Positions 32,438 to 40,510 of a DNA stretch of 48,929 nt are shown one piece after another. The DNA lies in contig JAICRZ010000002.1 of the NCBI GenBank assembly GCA_025937135.1, forward strand, positions 1-48,929, written 5' to 3'. Position 1 is the first letter of the stretch. The number at the start of each line of letters is the position of its first letter. The notes beneath the pieces are model-generated. The model saw only the letters and a program-made list of their open reading frames with translations. It was not told the origin of the DNA and made no database searches. A program made the translations under genes and the position numbers. The DNA comes from Thermoleophilaceae bacterium (lineage in GTDB: Bacteria > Actinomycetota > Thermoleophilia > Solirubrobacterales > Thermoleophilaceae).

Positions 32438-33685
32438 GTGGAAGCCCAGCCCGCCGGCGCTCCGGTCGCGAGCGCTTTTCTCGAAGCAGTAGGCCAGGTC
32501 ACCGCCGCCGTCGAGGCCGGCGCGGGCCTGCCCGAGGTCGCGCGCTCGATCGCGCGCGCTCTCGAATCGAGCGTGGTTGTGGTGGACGCGTCCGGGAGCG
32601 TCCTCGCCGTGGCCGCGGCGTCCCCCGCTGACGAACGCGCCGTCCTCACCTCCGGCGAGGTGACGGAGCTGCGCGCGGGCGGCGAGGTGGTGGGCGAGAT
32701 GCGCCATCGCGCGCGTGCCGAGCCGCCGCCGCCGGCGCTCGTCCGCTGGCTTGCCACGCTGCTCGCGCTCGAGGTCGAGCGTGCGCGCGCGCCGGAGCGC
32801 GCGAGTGAGGCGGCTGTCGCCGGGTTCCTGCACGACCTGCTCGACCGCAAGGTCAGCGACATCGAGAACATCGTCGCGCGCGGCAAGGAGATGGGGGTCG
32901 ACCTGGAGGGCGGCGCGAGCGTGATCGTCGCTCGCGCGCACCCGCACGCACCCGAGGAGGGCGACTGGCGCGCGCGCGTGCTGTCGATCGTCGATCGCGG
33001 CGCCCGCGGCGTCTCGACCCGCTCGCTGGCCGCCGCCGTGGAGCTCACCGGCCGGCCGGGCAACCACGACGGCGAGATGCTCGTGATCGTTCCCGGCGAC
33101 GACGCGGCAGTCGCCGGGCGCGTGGCCGAGGCCGTGCGCCGCGAGCTCGAGGCCAACCTCGCGTCGTACTCGATCGCGGTCGCGCTGAGCCGCCCGGCCC
33201 GCAATCCCGCGGACATCCACCGGGCCGGCTCCGAGGCGATGCTCGCCGCCAACGTCGCCGAGGCGCAGGGCACGCAGCTGCTCTCGTTCGAGGACACGGG
33301 CGCGTACCGGCTGCTGCTCCCCGCCATGAGCGAGGACCCCGCCGAACTGCGCCGCTTCCACGATGAGACCGTCGCGCCGCTCGTGGCCTACGACGAGCAG
33401 TACGACACGGAGCTGGTGAAGACGCTCGAGTCGTTCCTGGACGCCGACGGCAACGTCGCGAGGACCGCCGGCACGCTCTTCACCCACCGCCACACGATCC
33501 GCTACCGGCTCGAGCGCGTGCGCGAGCTCACCGGCCTGGACGTCGGCTCGACCGACGGCCGCGAGCGCCTCGGCCTCGGCCTCAAGGCGATGCGCGTCCT
33601 GGGCATAGCGGCGCCGCGCGGACCGGGCGCCGAGCCGGGCACCGAAGCCGGCCGCGTTCCACGCGAGGAACCGGATCGCCCGTAG
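32438..33685 (+). CDS. PucR/CdaR-type transcriptional regulator
   Basis: 415 residues from GTG 32438, one base after the previous stop. The N-terminal part (~25-110) looks like a GAF-type sensor (SSVVVVDASGSVLAVAAAS). The middle is the CdaR GGDEF-like domain (~150-290). ELVKTLESFLDADGNVARTAGTLFTHRHTIRYRLERVRELTGLDV (~328-372) is the PucR C-terminal HTH. Ligand and targets unknown. As the last gene of the metG run it may respond to a metabolite of that operon. The final ~30 residues are disordered. Confidence 0.88.
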   Translation: MEAQPAGAPVASAFLEAVGQVTAAVEAGAGLPEVARSIARALESSVVVVDASGSVLAVAAASPADERAVLTSGEVTELRAGGEVVGEMRHRARAEPPPPALVRWLATLLALEVERARAPERASEAAVAGFLHDLLDRKVSDIENIVARGKEMGVDLEGGASVIVARAHPHAPEEGDWRARVLSIVDRGARGVSTRSLAAAVELTGRPGNHDGEMLVIVPGDDAAVAGRVAEAVRRELEANLASYSIAVALSRPARNPADIHRAGSEAMLAANVAEAQGTQLLSFEDTGAYRLLLPAMSEDPAELRRFHDETVAPLVAYDEQYDTELVKTLESFLDADGNVARTAGTLFTHRHTIRYRLERVRELTGLDVGSTDGRERLGLGLKAMRVLGIAAPRGPGAEPGTEAGRVPREEPDRP

Positions 33686-33714
33686 CGTCCGACCGCGCGC
33701 CCACCCTTGCGCGC

Positions 33715-33891
33715 ATGTTCCACGCGATGCTGATCTGCTCCGACGGCGACTGCGCCGAGGCGTTCGAGGCCTGGGGCTCCCTGGAGGAGCTCGAGGCGCT
33801 GGCCTGTGACTGCGGCTGCACCCTGGAGATCCTCACGCTCGGCGAGGGCGACGGGAACGAGGCGCGCGTGGAGCTGCAGCTCGTCCGCTAG
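33715..33891 (+). CDS. 58-residue Cys-rich small protein
   Basis: From ATG 33715 the frame reads MFHAMLICSDGDCAEAFEAW and ends VELQLVR. Cysteines at 8, 13, 31, 33 and 35 (C-x4-C, then CDCGC) suggest a zinc-ribbon-like knuckle. Composition and codon use match real genes (GC-rich third positions, acidic protein). I have the impression that such a protein is common in this class, but the function is not known. Confidence 0.7.
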   Translation: MFHAMLICSDGDCAEAFEAWGSLEELEALACDCGCTLEILTLGEGDGNEARVELQLVR

Positions 33892-33907
33892 TAAACGGCG
33901 GCTTGGT

Positions 33908-33929
33908 GCGGTGGTAATTTCGCCACCGC
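33908..33929 (+). promoter_or_regulatory. Hairpin enclosing TAATTT just upstream of tRNA-Gln
   Basis: GCGGTGG and CCACCGC flank an 8-nt loop TAATTTCG. The TAATTT (33915-33920) ends 12 nt before the tRNA, so it could be the tRNA -10 box; alternatively the stem terminates the upstream small gene. Confidence 0.4.
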
Positions 33930-33932
33930 CGT

Positions 33933-34005
33933 TGGGGAGTGGTGTAACCGGTGAGCACGAGGCACTTTGGATGCCTAGGTCCGGGTTCGAGTCCTGGCTC
34001 CCCAA
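33933..34005 (+). tRNA. tRNA-Gln (anticodon UUG)
   Basis: TGGGGAG (33933-33939) pairs with CTCCCCA (33998-34004), discriminator A at 34005. The anticodon stem AGGCA/TGCCT encloses loop CTTTGGA, giving anticodon TTG. The T-arm is CCGGG-TTCGAGT-CCTGG with one G-T pair. CCA is not encoded. An HNH endonuclease gene starts 39 bp downstream. Confidence 0.95.
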
Positions 34006-34044
34006 TCGCGGTTAGGCGTCCGGTCTGGATGCGAACATACGTTC

Positions 34045-34752
34045 GTGAGAGGACCTGCATATACGAGCGCCCAAGCGGCGGAGGCGGTTGCGAACTCGCG
34101 TTCCTACAGCGAGACACTCCGCCGGCTTGGACTGCGAGACGCCGGTGGGAATCACCGCACGCTCCGCCGGCACGTTGAACGCTGGGAGATATCGACAGAT
34201 CATTTCGACCCGAATGCCGGACGGCGAGCGGCAAGCCGGCGCAGAGCAACACCGTTGGACGAGGTTCTCGTCGAGCGCTCGTCGTACAGCCGCGGGCACC
34301 TGAAGGAACGCCTCTACAAGGCCGGCTTGAAGCTGCCGACCTGCGAGCTCTGCGGTCAGGGCAGCACATGGCGCGGGCGCGAGATGTCGCTCGTCCTCGA
34401 TCACATCAACGGTGTCGCTGACGACCACCGCCTCGAGAACCTCCGCATCGTCTGTCCGAACTGCGCAGCGACCCTCGATACCCACTGCGGCAGGAATCCT
34501 CCGTCGCAGGCGGTGCGTGTCTGCGCCTGGTGTGGTGAGACTTTCCGCGCGCGCGAACCCGCGCAGAAATTCTGTTCGCGCTCGTGCTCCAATAGTCGAC
34601 CGCGTCCACATACGAGACAGGTGGCGAGGCCGTCGCGCGCGCAACTCGCGGCGGAGATCTCGAAATTCGGGTTCGTCGAGACTGCGCGGCGCTACGGCGT
34701 GTCGGACAACGCGATCCGCAAGTGGATGCGACGCGGCGCCGAGCATGGCTGA
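34045..34752 (+). CDS. HNH endonuclease with zinc fingers and C-terminal HTH
   Basis: 235 residues from GTG 34045. The N-terminal region (SETLRRLGLRDAGGNHRTLRRHVERW, ~22-47) is a small DNA-binding module. The HNH nuclease (~98-148) has CELCGQG, LVLDHINGVADDHRLENLRIVCPNCAATLDTHCGRN, that is the Asp-His/Asn pair with two CxxC knuckles. CAWCGETF ... KFCSRSCS (~158-180) is a further zinc finger, and ISKFGFVETARRYGVSDNAIRKWMRR the C-terminal HTH. Such free-standing HNH proteins are often beside tRNA genes or in phages. Lower GC and less biased codons than the neighbours suggest transfer. No attachment-site repeat of the tRNA end was found downstream. Confidence 0.85.
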   Translation: MRGPAYTSAQAAEAVANSRSYSETLRRLGLRDAGGNHRTLRRHVERWEISTDHFDPNAGRRAASRRRATPLDEVLVERSSYSRGHLKERLYKAGLKLPTCELCGQGSTWRGREMSLVLDHINGVADDHRLENLRIVCPNCAATLDTHCGRNPPSQAVRVCAWCGETFRAREPAQKFCSRSCSNSRPRPHTRQVARPSRAQLAAEISKFGFVETARRYGVSDNAIRKWMRRGAEHG

Positions 34753-34781
34753 GCGTCGAGCCCGCTCTCCAAGCCCACCGC

Positions 34782-34787
34782 TACCCT
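34782..34787 (+). promoter_or_regulatory. Probable -10 box TACCCT for glmU-prs
   Basis: TACCCT ends 9 nt before ATG 34797, which has no ribosome site. Confidence 0.45.
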
Positions 34788-34796
34788 GCGCTCCCT

Positions 34797-36167
34797 ATGG
34801 CCCCGCCCCTCACCGCGCTCATCATGGCCGCGGGCCAGGGGACGCGCATGAGGTCGGAGCTGCCGAAGGTGCTCCACCCGGTCTGCGGCGTCCCCATGGT
34901 CCATTGGGTGATCGCCGCCGCGCGTGCCGCCGGCGCGGATCGTGTCGTGTGCGTCACGCGCCCCGGCGATGGCGTCGCCGAGCACCTGCCCGAGGGCGTC
35001 GAGAGCGCGCCGCAGACCGAGGGCGAGGGGACCGGATCGGCGGTGCTCGCGGCGCGCGAGGCGCTCGAGCAGAGCGAGACGGTCGTGGTGCTGTCGGGCG
35101 ACGTGCCGCTCGTCTCCGCCAAGGTCGTGCAGGGACTCGTGGAGAAGCACCGCGCGGAGCAAGCGGCCTCGACCCTCCTGACCACCGACGAGCTCGACCC
35201 CACGGCATACGGGCGGATCGTGCGCGACCCCGACGGCAGCGTCAAGGAGATCGTCGAGACCAAGAGCACAGAGGGCGTGGCCGACGAGGTCCTCGCGATC
35301 CGCGAGATCAACATCGGCACCTACGCCTTCGACGGCCCGCAGCTGGTGAAGGCGCTCGACGAGGTCGGTGAGACCGACGGCGAGCGCTACCTCACCGGCG
35401 TCTTCCCGATCCTGCGCGAGCGCGGGCTGACGGTGGCCGCCTACAGGACGAGCGACACGCTCGGCGCGATGGGCGTGAACACGCGCGCGGACCTGATGGA
35501 GGTCACCCGCCACGCGCAGTGGCGAGTGCTCGCGCGGCTCGCACGCGCGGGTGTCACGTTCACGGCGCCCGAGTCCGTCGACATCCACGCGACGGTGGAG
35601 ATCGGCGAGGACTCGACCGTCGGCGCGGGCGTGACCTTGCGGGGGCAGACGAAGATCGGCGCGCGCTGCGGCGTCGGGCCGAACACCACGATCACCGACG
35701 CCGAGCTGGGCGACGGCGTGACGCTCCTGCACTCGGTGCTCCAGGACTGCCGCGTCGCGGACGGCGCCACGATCGGCCCGTTCGCCTACCTGCGCCCCGA
35801 GGCCGACGTGCGGGAGGGCGCGAAGATCGGCACCTTCGTCGAGGTCAAGAAGTCGGTGGTGGGCGCGGGGGCGAAGATCCCCCATCTGTCCTACATCGGG
35901 GACGCCGACGTGGGGGAGAAGGCCAACGTCGGCGGCGGAGCGATCACCGCGAACTACCACCGTGGCGCCAAGAACCGAACGCGGATCGGCAAGGACGCGC
36001 GGACCGGCGTTCACAACTCGTTCGTCGCCCCAGTTAGCGTCGGGGACTCGGCGTACACTGGCGCTGGCTCGGTCATCACGGAGGACGTCCCGGACGGGGC
36101 CCTCGGCGTGGCGCGGGCCCGGCAGAAGAACATCGAGGGCTACCGAGAGCGCATAGACCAGGAGTAG
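34797..36167 (+). CDS. glmU: Bifunctional UDP-GlcNAc pyrophosphorylase / GlcN-1-P acetyltransferase
   Basis: 456 residues. The uridylyltransferase domain starts ALIMAAGQGTRMRSELPKVLHPVCG; the left-handed beta-helix acetyltransferase domain (~250-456) has EADVREGAKIGTFVEVKKS, YIGDADVGEKANVGGGAITANY with the catalytic His/Tyr/Asn area, and HNSFVAPVSVGDSAYTGAGSVI. It makes UDP-GlcNAc for peptidoglycan. The 456-residue length is standard. prs follows after 5 bp, as in many bacteria. Confidence 0.96.
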   Translation: MAPPLTALIMAAGQGTRMRSELPKVLHPVCGVPMVHWVIAAARAAGADRVVCVTRPGDGVAEHLPEGVESAPQTEGEGTGSAVLAAREALEQSETVVVLSGDVPLVSAKVVQGLVEKHRAEQAASTLLTTDELDPTAYGRIVRDPDGSVKEIVETKSTEGVADEVLAIREINIGTYAFDGPQLVKALDEVGETDGERYLTGVFPILRERGLTVAAYRTSDTLGAMGVNTRADLMEVTRHAQWRVLARLARAGVTFTAPESVDIHATVEIGEDSTVGAGVTLRGQTKIGARCGVGPNTTITDAELGDGVTLLHSVLQDCRVADGATIGPFAYLRPEADVREGAKIGTFVEVKKSVVGAGAKIPHLSYIGDADVGEKANVGGGAITANYHRGAKNRTRIGKDARTGVHNSFVAPVSVGDSAYTGAGSVITEDVPDGALGVARARQKNIEGYRERIDQE

Positions 36168-36172
36168 GAGCA

Positions 36173-37204
36173 ATGACCTCGCTGGACGTCGAGACCCGCA
36201 TGAGCCCGACGAGCATCGGCGCCGAATACGACAAGCGCCTGATGGTGACGGCCGGGCGCGCGAGCCGCGAACTCGGGATGCGGATCGCGACCAAGCTCGG
36301 CGTCGAGCTCAGCGACCCCGGGCTGAAGACCTTCACCGACGGCGAGGTCTACTGCCGCTACCGCGACTCGATTCGCGGCGCCGACCTCTTCATCGTCAAC
36401 TCGATCGCGGGCAACCCGCCCGAGGGCATCAACGTCAACGACGCTCTCATGGAACTGCTCGTGATGATCGACGCGGCGGTGGGCGCATCGGCTCATCGCG
36501 TGATCGCCGTGACGCCCTGGTACGGCTACTCGCGCCAGGACAAGAAGTCCGCGCCGCGCGAGCCGATCACGGCGCGACTTGTGGCGAAGATGCTGGAAAC
36601 CGCGGGAATCGACCGCCTGGTGACGATGGACCTGCACGCCGGCCAGATGCAGGGCTTCTTCTCGAAGACCGTCGACCACATGACGGCGATGCCGATCCTC
36701 AGCCAGTACGTCAGCGACCAACTCGGGCCCGCCGACGACCTCGTGATCATCTCGCCGGACGCCGGCCGCGTGAAGCTCACGCGCAAGTTCGCGCAGAAGG
36801 TCGGCGCGCCGTACGCGCTGCTCGAGAAGGAGCGCCCGGCGCAGCAGGTGGCGGAGATCGGCTACGTGATCGGCGAGGTGGCCGGCAAGCGAGCCGTGAT
36901 CGTCGACGACATCATCGACACCGGCGGCACGCTCGCAGCGGCCGCGCAGACCGTGCTCGACGAGGGCGCACGCGAGGTGTACGCGGTGGCCACGCACGGC
37001 ATCTTCTCGGGCAACGCGTACCAGACGCTGGCGGCGTCGCCGCTGTCGGGCATCGTGGTCACCGACACGGTGCCGCTGAGGTCAGGCGCGCCGGACCTGA
37101 TCCGCCAGCTCACCTGCGCCGACATCCTCACCGACACCGTCCGCCGGATCTTCACCGACGACTCGGTCTCGGAGATCTTCGCGGGAGAGAATCAGCTGTT
37201 CTGA
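36173..37204 (+). CDS. prs: Ribose-phosphate pyrophosphokinase
   Basis: 343 residues from ATG 36173 with AGGAGTAGGAG upstream. FTDGEVYCRYRDSIRGAD, WYGYSRQDKKSAPREPI, MDLHAGQMQGFF and the PRPP loop VIVDDIIDTGGTLA are all present. It makes PRPP for nucleotide, His and Trp synthesis. About 20 extra N-terminal residues precede the usual start of homology. The 3' end overlaps the convergent HEAT gene by 13 bp. Confidence 0.96.
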   Translation: MTSLDVETRMSPTSIGAEYDKRLMVTAGRASRELGMRIATKLGVELSDPGLKTFTDGEVYCRYRDSIRGADLFIVNSIAGNPPEGINVNDALMELLVMIDAAVGASAHRVIAVTPWYGYSRQDKKSAPREPITARLVAKMLETAGIDRLVTMDLHAGQMQGFFSKTVDHMTAMPILSQYVSDQLGPADDLVIISPDAGRVKLTRKFAQKVGAPYALLEKERPAQQVAEIGYVIGEVAGKRAVIVDDIIDTGGTLAAAAQTVLDEGAREVYAVATHGIFSGNAYQTLAASPLSGIVVTDTVPLRSGAPDLIRQLTCADILTDTVRRIFTDDSVSEIFAGENQLF

Positions 37205-37623
37205 GCGTCGGCGGGCGCGCCGTCCGCCGCGTCGAGCCGCACCAGCGCGTGCAGCGCCGCGAAGCGCACGCCGACCTCCGCGTGCTCGACGAGCGCCTCG
37301 AGCCGTTCCTTCGCCTGCTCGTCGTGCAGGAAGCCGGCGGCCGCGGCGGCGGCGGCGAGCACGGCGGGCTGGTCATCGCCCGTCAGCAGTTCGCGCACGA
37401 CCGGGCGGCTCTCGGCCGCGAAGCCGTCGAGCCGGCCGAGCACGTCGGCGCCGAGGCAGCGCTCGCCCGCCACGATGCTGTCGCAGAGCACGCCCGCGAG
37501 CTCGAACGCCCGCTCGCCGCCGCGCTCCTGAAGCTCGGTCACGCAGGCCCAGTACGCGTCGGGCTCCTCGGACGCGCGCGCGAGGGTGAACAGCTCGTCG
37601 ATCGAGGCGTGAGCGAAGTCCAT
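37192..37623 (-). CDS. HEAT-repeat-like adaptor protein
   Basis: 143 residues from ATG 37623. The all-helical sequence has repeating helical pairs (DQPAVLAAAAAAAGFLHDEQAKERLEALVEHAEVGVRFAALHALVRLD) typical of HEAT/PBS lyase-like repeats, which are protein-binding scaffolds. ATG overlaps the TGA of the upstream ABC1 gene (TGATG), so the two are coupled. Confidence 0.75.
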   Translation of the reverse strand: MDFAHASIDELFTLARASEEPDAYWACVTELQERGGERAFELAGVLCDSIVAGERCLGADVLGRLDGFAAESRPVVRELLTGDDQPAVLAAAAAAAGFLHDEQAKERLEALVEHAEVGVRFAALHALVRLDAADGAPADAQNS

Positions 37624-39044
37624 CACGTGCCCCGGGCGGAGAAGCGTGCCGAGCGGCGCTCGCCGCGGGAGGCGAAGTAGTCGCGTTCCTCCTGGCCGAG
37701 CTCGGTGGCCGGCTCCTCGTCGAACCACCACTCGCTGCCGATCCGCATCCAGTTGCGCTCGGCCTCGAGCTGACCGAGGACGGCGAGCACGCCGAACTCC
37801 ATCCGCCGTCCCATCAGCTCGTTCGCCGGCAGGTTCTCACGACGCATCAGCGCGTAGAACTCGGAGCGCGGGTCGGTCACGGCGGTCATCACGTTCATCA
37901 CGTAGTCGGAATCGATCCTCACATCTCTGTCCTCGAGATACCAGCCCCCCACGGCGCGAACGTGCTGCATCAGGCGCTCGGCGTCCACTCGCTTCGGCTT
38001 CGCCAGGAAGCCGAGGTCGGCGAGCGCCCCGCGAAGCTTCTCCGGGTCGTCGTCGAGCACGGCGCGCACGGCCACGATCTCGAGCTCGATCTGGTCATGG
38101 TCGAGCTGCTTCGTCATGCCGAAGTCGAGGAACGCGATCCGGCCGTCCTCCATCCACACGTAGTTGCCCGGGTGCGCGTCGGCGTTGAAGTGGCGCAGGT
38201 GGTAGATCGAGCCGAAGCAGAAGCGGTAGACGATCTCGCCGAAGCGGTCGCGTTCGGACTGCGGCAGCGCCTTGACCTCCTCGAACCCCATCCCCTCGAC
38301 CCACTCCGACACCAGAACGCGCGTGCGCGACAACCTCGTGACCACGTCCGGCACGTAGATGAACGGATGGCCGCGGTACGCGCGTGCAAACGTGCGCTGG
38401 TTCTGCGCCTCGTACTCGTAGTCGAGCTCCTCGAGCACGCGCGTCTTCAGCTCCTCGGCGGCGGCCTTCGCGTCGAGCCCCGGCGCCAGCGCCTTCGCCA
38501 GCCGCATGATCATCCCGGCGTTCTGCATGTCGGCGCGCAGCGCCTTCGCGACGCCCGGGTACTGGATCTTCACCGCCACCTTGCGGCCGTCGGGCAGGGT
38601 CGCGCGGTGCACCTGGCCGATCGAGGCGGCCGCGGCCGCGTCGTGCTCGAAGTCCTCGAACAGCTCCTCGGGCGGCTCCTCCCACTCCTCCTCGAGCACC
38701 TGGCGCACCTTCTTCCACGGCATCGGCGGCGCCGTGTCGCGCAGGCTCGCGAGCTTCTCCTGGTAGAGCTCGCGGTACTCCGGCGGCAGGAACTCCGTGT
38801 CGATGAACGAGGCGAGCTGGCCGATCTTCATCGCCGCGCCCTTGAGCTGGCCGAGCGCGTCGACCATCTTCTCGGCCGTCTCCATGTGGCGCTTGTCGAT
38901 CTCGGCGGCGCCCGCGTCCTTCGACCGCGCGACGTTGCGCGCCCGAGTGCCGGCGTAGCGCGCGCCGGAGCTGCCGAGCGCCTGGCCGACCTTCGCTGTG
39001 CGGCCGATCCGGCCGGACGGGATCGAGTCGTCCTTGCGCGCCAT
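37623..39044 (-). CDS. ABC1/UbiB-family atypical kinase
   Basis: 473 residues from ATG 39044, with AGGGACGAG just upstream (an in-frame ATG at 39062 lacks this). LKGAAMKIGQLAS is the KxGQ motif, DAAAAASIGQVHRA the Ala-rich nucleotide loop, VAVKIQYPG the lysine, HFNADAHPGNY the catalytic loop and AFLDFGM the metal DFG. ABC1 proteins support isoprenoid quinone or lipid metabolism. It diverges from the L25 gene (46 bp) and is followed by the HEAT gene. Confidence 0.93.
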   Translation of the reverse strand: MARKDDSIPSGRIGRTAKVGQALGSSGARYAGTRARNVARSKDAGAAEIDKRHMETAEKMVDALGQLKGAAMKIGQLASFIDTEFLPPEYRELYQEKLASLRDTAPPMPWKKVRQVLEEEWEEPPEELFEDFEHDAAAAASIGQVHRATLPDGRKVAVKIQYPGVAKALRADMQNAGMIMRLAKALAPGLDAKAAAEELKTRVLEELDYEYEAQNQRTFARAYRGHPFIYVPDVVTRLSRTRVLVSEWVEGMGFEEVKALPQSERDRFGEIVYRFCFGSIYHLRHFNADAHPGNYVWMEDGRIAFLDFGMTKQLDHDQIELEIVAVRAVLDDDPEKLRGALADLGFLAKPKRVDAERLMQHVRAVGGWYLEDRDVRIDSDYVMNVMTAVTDPRSEFYALMRRENLPANELMGRRMEFGVLAVLGQLEAERNWMRIGSEWWFDEEPATELGQEERDYFASRGERRSARFSARGT

Positions 39045-39073
39045 CTCGTCCCTGTTGTACATGAGCCCGTCGC

Positions 39074-39079
39074 TACACT
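39074..39079 (+). promoter_or_regulatory. Probable -10 box TACACT for L25-pth
   Basis: TACACT ends 11 nt before ATG 39091, giving a leader of at most a few nucleotides. Confidence 0.45.
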
Positions 39080-39090
39080 GCGGCACCGTC

Positions 39091-39810
39091 ATGGCTCAGG
39101 GAACCCGACCAACTCTCGATGTCGAGCCGCGCGAAGTCGAAGGCTCGCGCGCCACGCGCCGCCTGCGCCGCGCGGGCTTCGTTCCGGGCGTCGTCTACGG
39201 CGGCGGCGAGGACTGCCGCGCCTTCCGGGCGGACGCCCACTCGATCGAGCGCCTGCTGCACTCCGGAGCGGCCGTCTTCGACCTGAAGCTCGACGGCAAG
39301 GCGATCCCCGTGATCGTCAAGGACCAGCAGCTCCACCCCGTGCGCAGCGACCTGATGCACATCGACATGCTGCGCGTGAACCTCAACGAGGCCATCGCCA
39401 CCACCGTCCGCATCGAGGTCCACGGCGCCGAGGACGCGCCGGGGGTCAAGGAGGGCGGCGTGCTCGAGCAGGTCACGCGCGAGCTCAACATCGAGGCCCT
39501 GCCGGGCGACATCCCCGAGCAGGTGGACGTGGACGTCTCGGGCCTCGAGGCCGCCGCGACCCTCACGCTGGCAGACGTTCCCGCGCCCGAGGGCGTGACC
39601 TTCCTCGACGATCCCGCGGAGACGGTGATCGCCACGATCACGATCCCCACGGACGTGCCCGAGGAGCCCGAGATCGAGGAGGAGACCGGCCTGGTCGCCG
39701 ACGGCGAGGCCGCGGCCTCCGACGAGGACGCCGCCGCGGCCGAGGGCGCGACCGGCGACGAGGCCTCGTCCGGCGCCGGCCCTGGTGGCGAGGAGCCCGA
39801 GGGCTCCTGA
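39091..39810 (+). CDS. rplY: 50S ribosomal protein L25 / general stress protein Ctc
   Basis: 239 residues, the long TL5/Ctc form. The N-terminal 5S-rRNA-binding domain has SRATRRLRRAGFVPGVVYGGGE and VKDQQLHPVRSDLMHIDMLRV; the C-terminal beta domain has LEQVTRELNIEALPGDIPEQVDVDVSGLEA. A Glu/Ala/Gly-rich acidic tail of ~50 residues follows. L25-pth pairing is common. Confidence 0.95.
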   Translation: MAQGTRPTLDVEPREVEGSRATRRLRRAGFVPGVVYGGGEDCRAFRADAHSIERLLHSGAAVFDLKLDGKAIPVIVKDQQLHPVRSDLMHIDMLRVNLNEAIATTVRIEVHGAEDAPGVKEGGVLEQVTRELNIEALPGDIPEQVDVDVSGLEAAATLTLADVPAPEGVTFLDDPAETVIATITIPTDVPEEPEIEEETGLVADGEAAASDEDAAAAEGATGDEASSGAGPGGEEPEGS

Positions 39811-40388
39811 GCCTGTTCCGCCGCGAGCCGGCCACCGGCCGGGTCGACTGGCTGATAGTCGGGCTGGGCAACCCGGGCGACCGCTACGCCCGCACGCGCC
39901 ACAACGCCGGCTTCGAGGTGGCGAACCTGCTCGCGCAGCGCTGGGAGCTCCCGCGCGCGAAGAAGAAGTTCGCCGGCCTGTTCACCGACGGCCGCACGAT
40001 GCCCGGCGGTCCCCGCGTCGGCGTCCTGCTGCCGCAGACCTTCATGAACGACGCCGGCCGCTCGGCCGGCCCCGCGCGCGGCGCGCTCGGCGTCGACCTC
40101 GACCGGATCGTCGTGATCCATGACGAGATCGACCTGCCGTTCGGCGAGGTGAAGACGCGCCTCGGCGGCGGCCTCGCGGGCCACAACGGGCTGAAGTCGC
40201 TGAAGCGCGAGCTGGGCGGCGCCGACTTCCAGCGCGTGCGCGTCGGCGTCGGCCGGCCCGACTCGACCGATCCGGACATCGTCGCGGGCTACGTGCTCGG
40301 GCCCTTCGCGGAGCCGGCGGACGAGGTGCGGGCCCTGGTCGAGCGCGCGGCCGAGGCGACGGAGCGGCTGGTCGACCCCGACCGCTGA
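39807..40388 (+). CDS. pth: Peptidyl-tRNA hydrolase
   Basis: 193 residues. WLIVGLGNPGDRYARTRHNAGFEVANLLA carries the catalytic His of HNAGF, QTFMNDAGRS the substrate Asn, HDEIDLPFGEVKTRLGGGLAGHNGLKS the second motif. It frees tRNA from stalled peptidyl-tRNA. No ATG, GTG or TTG exists in frame near the start of homology; the likely start is CTG 39807, overlapping the L25 stop as CTGA (reads MSLFRREP), with CTG 39813 as alternative. Confidence 0.9.
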   Translation: MSLFRREPATGRVDWLIVGLGNPGDRYARTRHNAGFEVANLLAQRWELPRAKKKFAGLFTDGRTMPGGPRVGVLLPQTFMNDAGRSAGPARGALGVDLDRIVVIHDEIDLPFGEVKTRLGGGLAGHNGLKSLKRELGGADFQRVRVGVGRPDSTDPDIVAGYVLGPFAEPADEVRALVERAAEATERLVDPDR

Positions 40389-40412
40389 CGTCCCATCAGG
40401 GGGGATCAATAT

Positions 40413-40441
40413 TTGAATCTTTTCACGAAAGGGCCTACCCC
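40413..40441 (+). promoter_or_regulatory. Candidate promoter of the cupredoxin gene
   Basis: TTGAAT (40413-40418) and TACCCC (40436-40441) are separated by 17 bp in a locally AT-rich patch between pth and the cupredoxin gene. A short CTACC...GGTAG inverted repeat starts within the -10. Confidence 0.35.
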
Positions 40442-40510
40442 CTTGCGGTAGCTCCGTGTCGCGAATTAGCGTGCCCCCTCGCGGAACAGCTCCCAGGAAA
40501 GGAACGCCCC

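Noticed and set aside
34006-34800. Integrative element using the tRNA-Gln end as attachment site
   Set aside because: No integrase and no repeat of the tRNA 3' sequence after the HNH gene.
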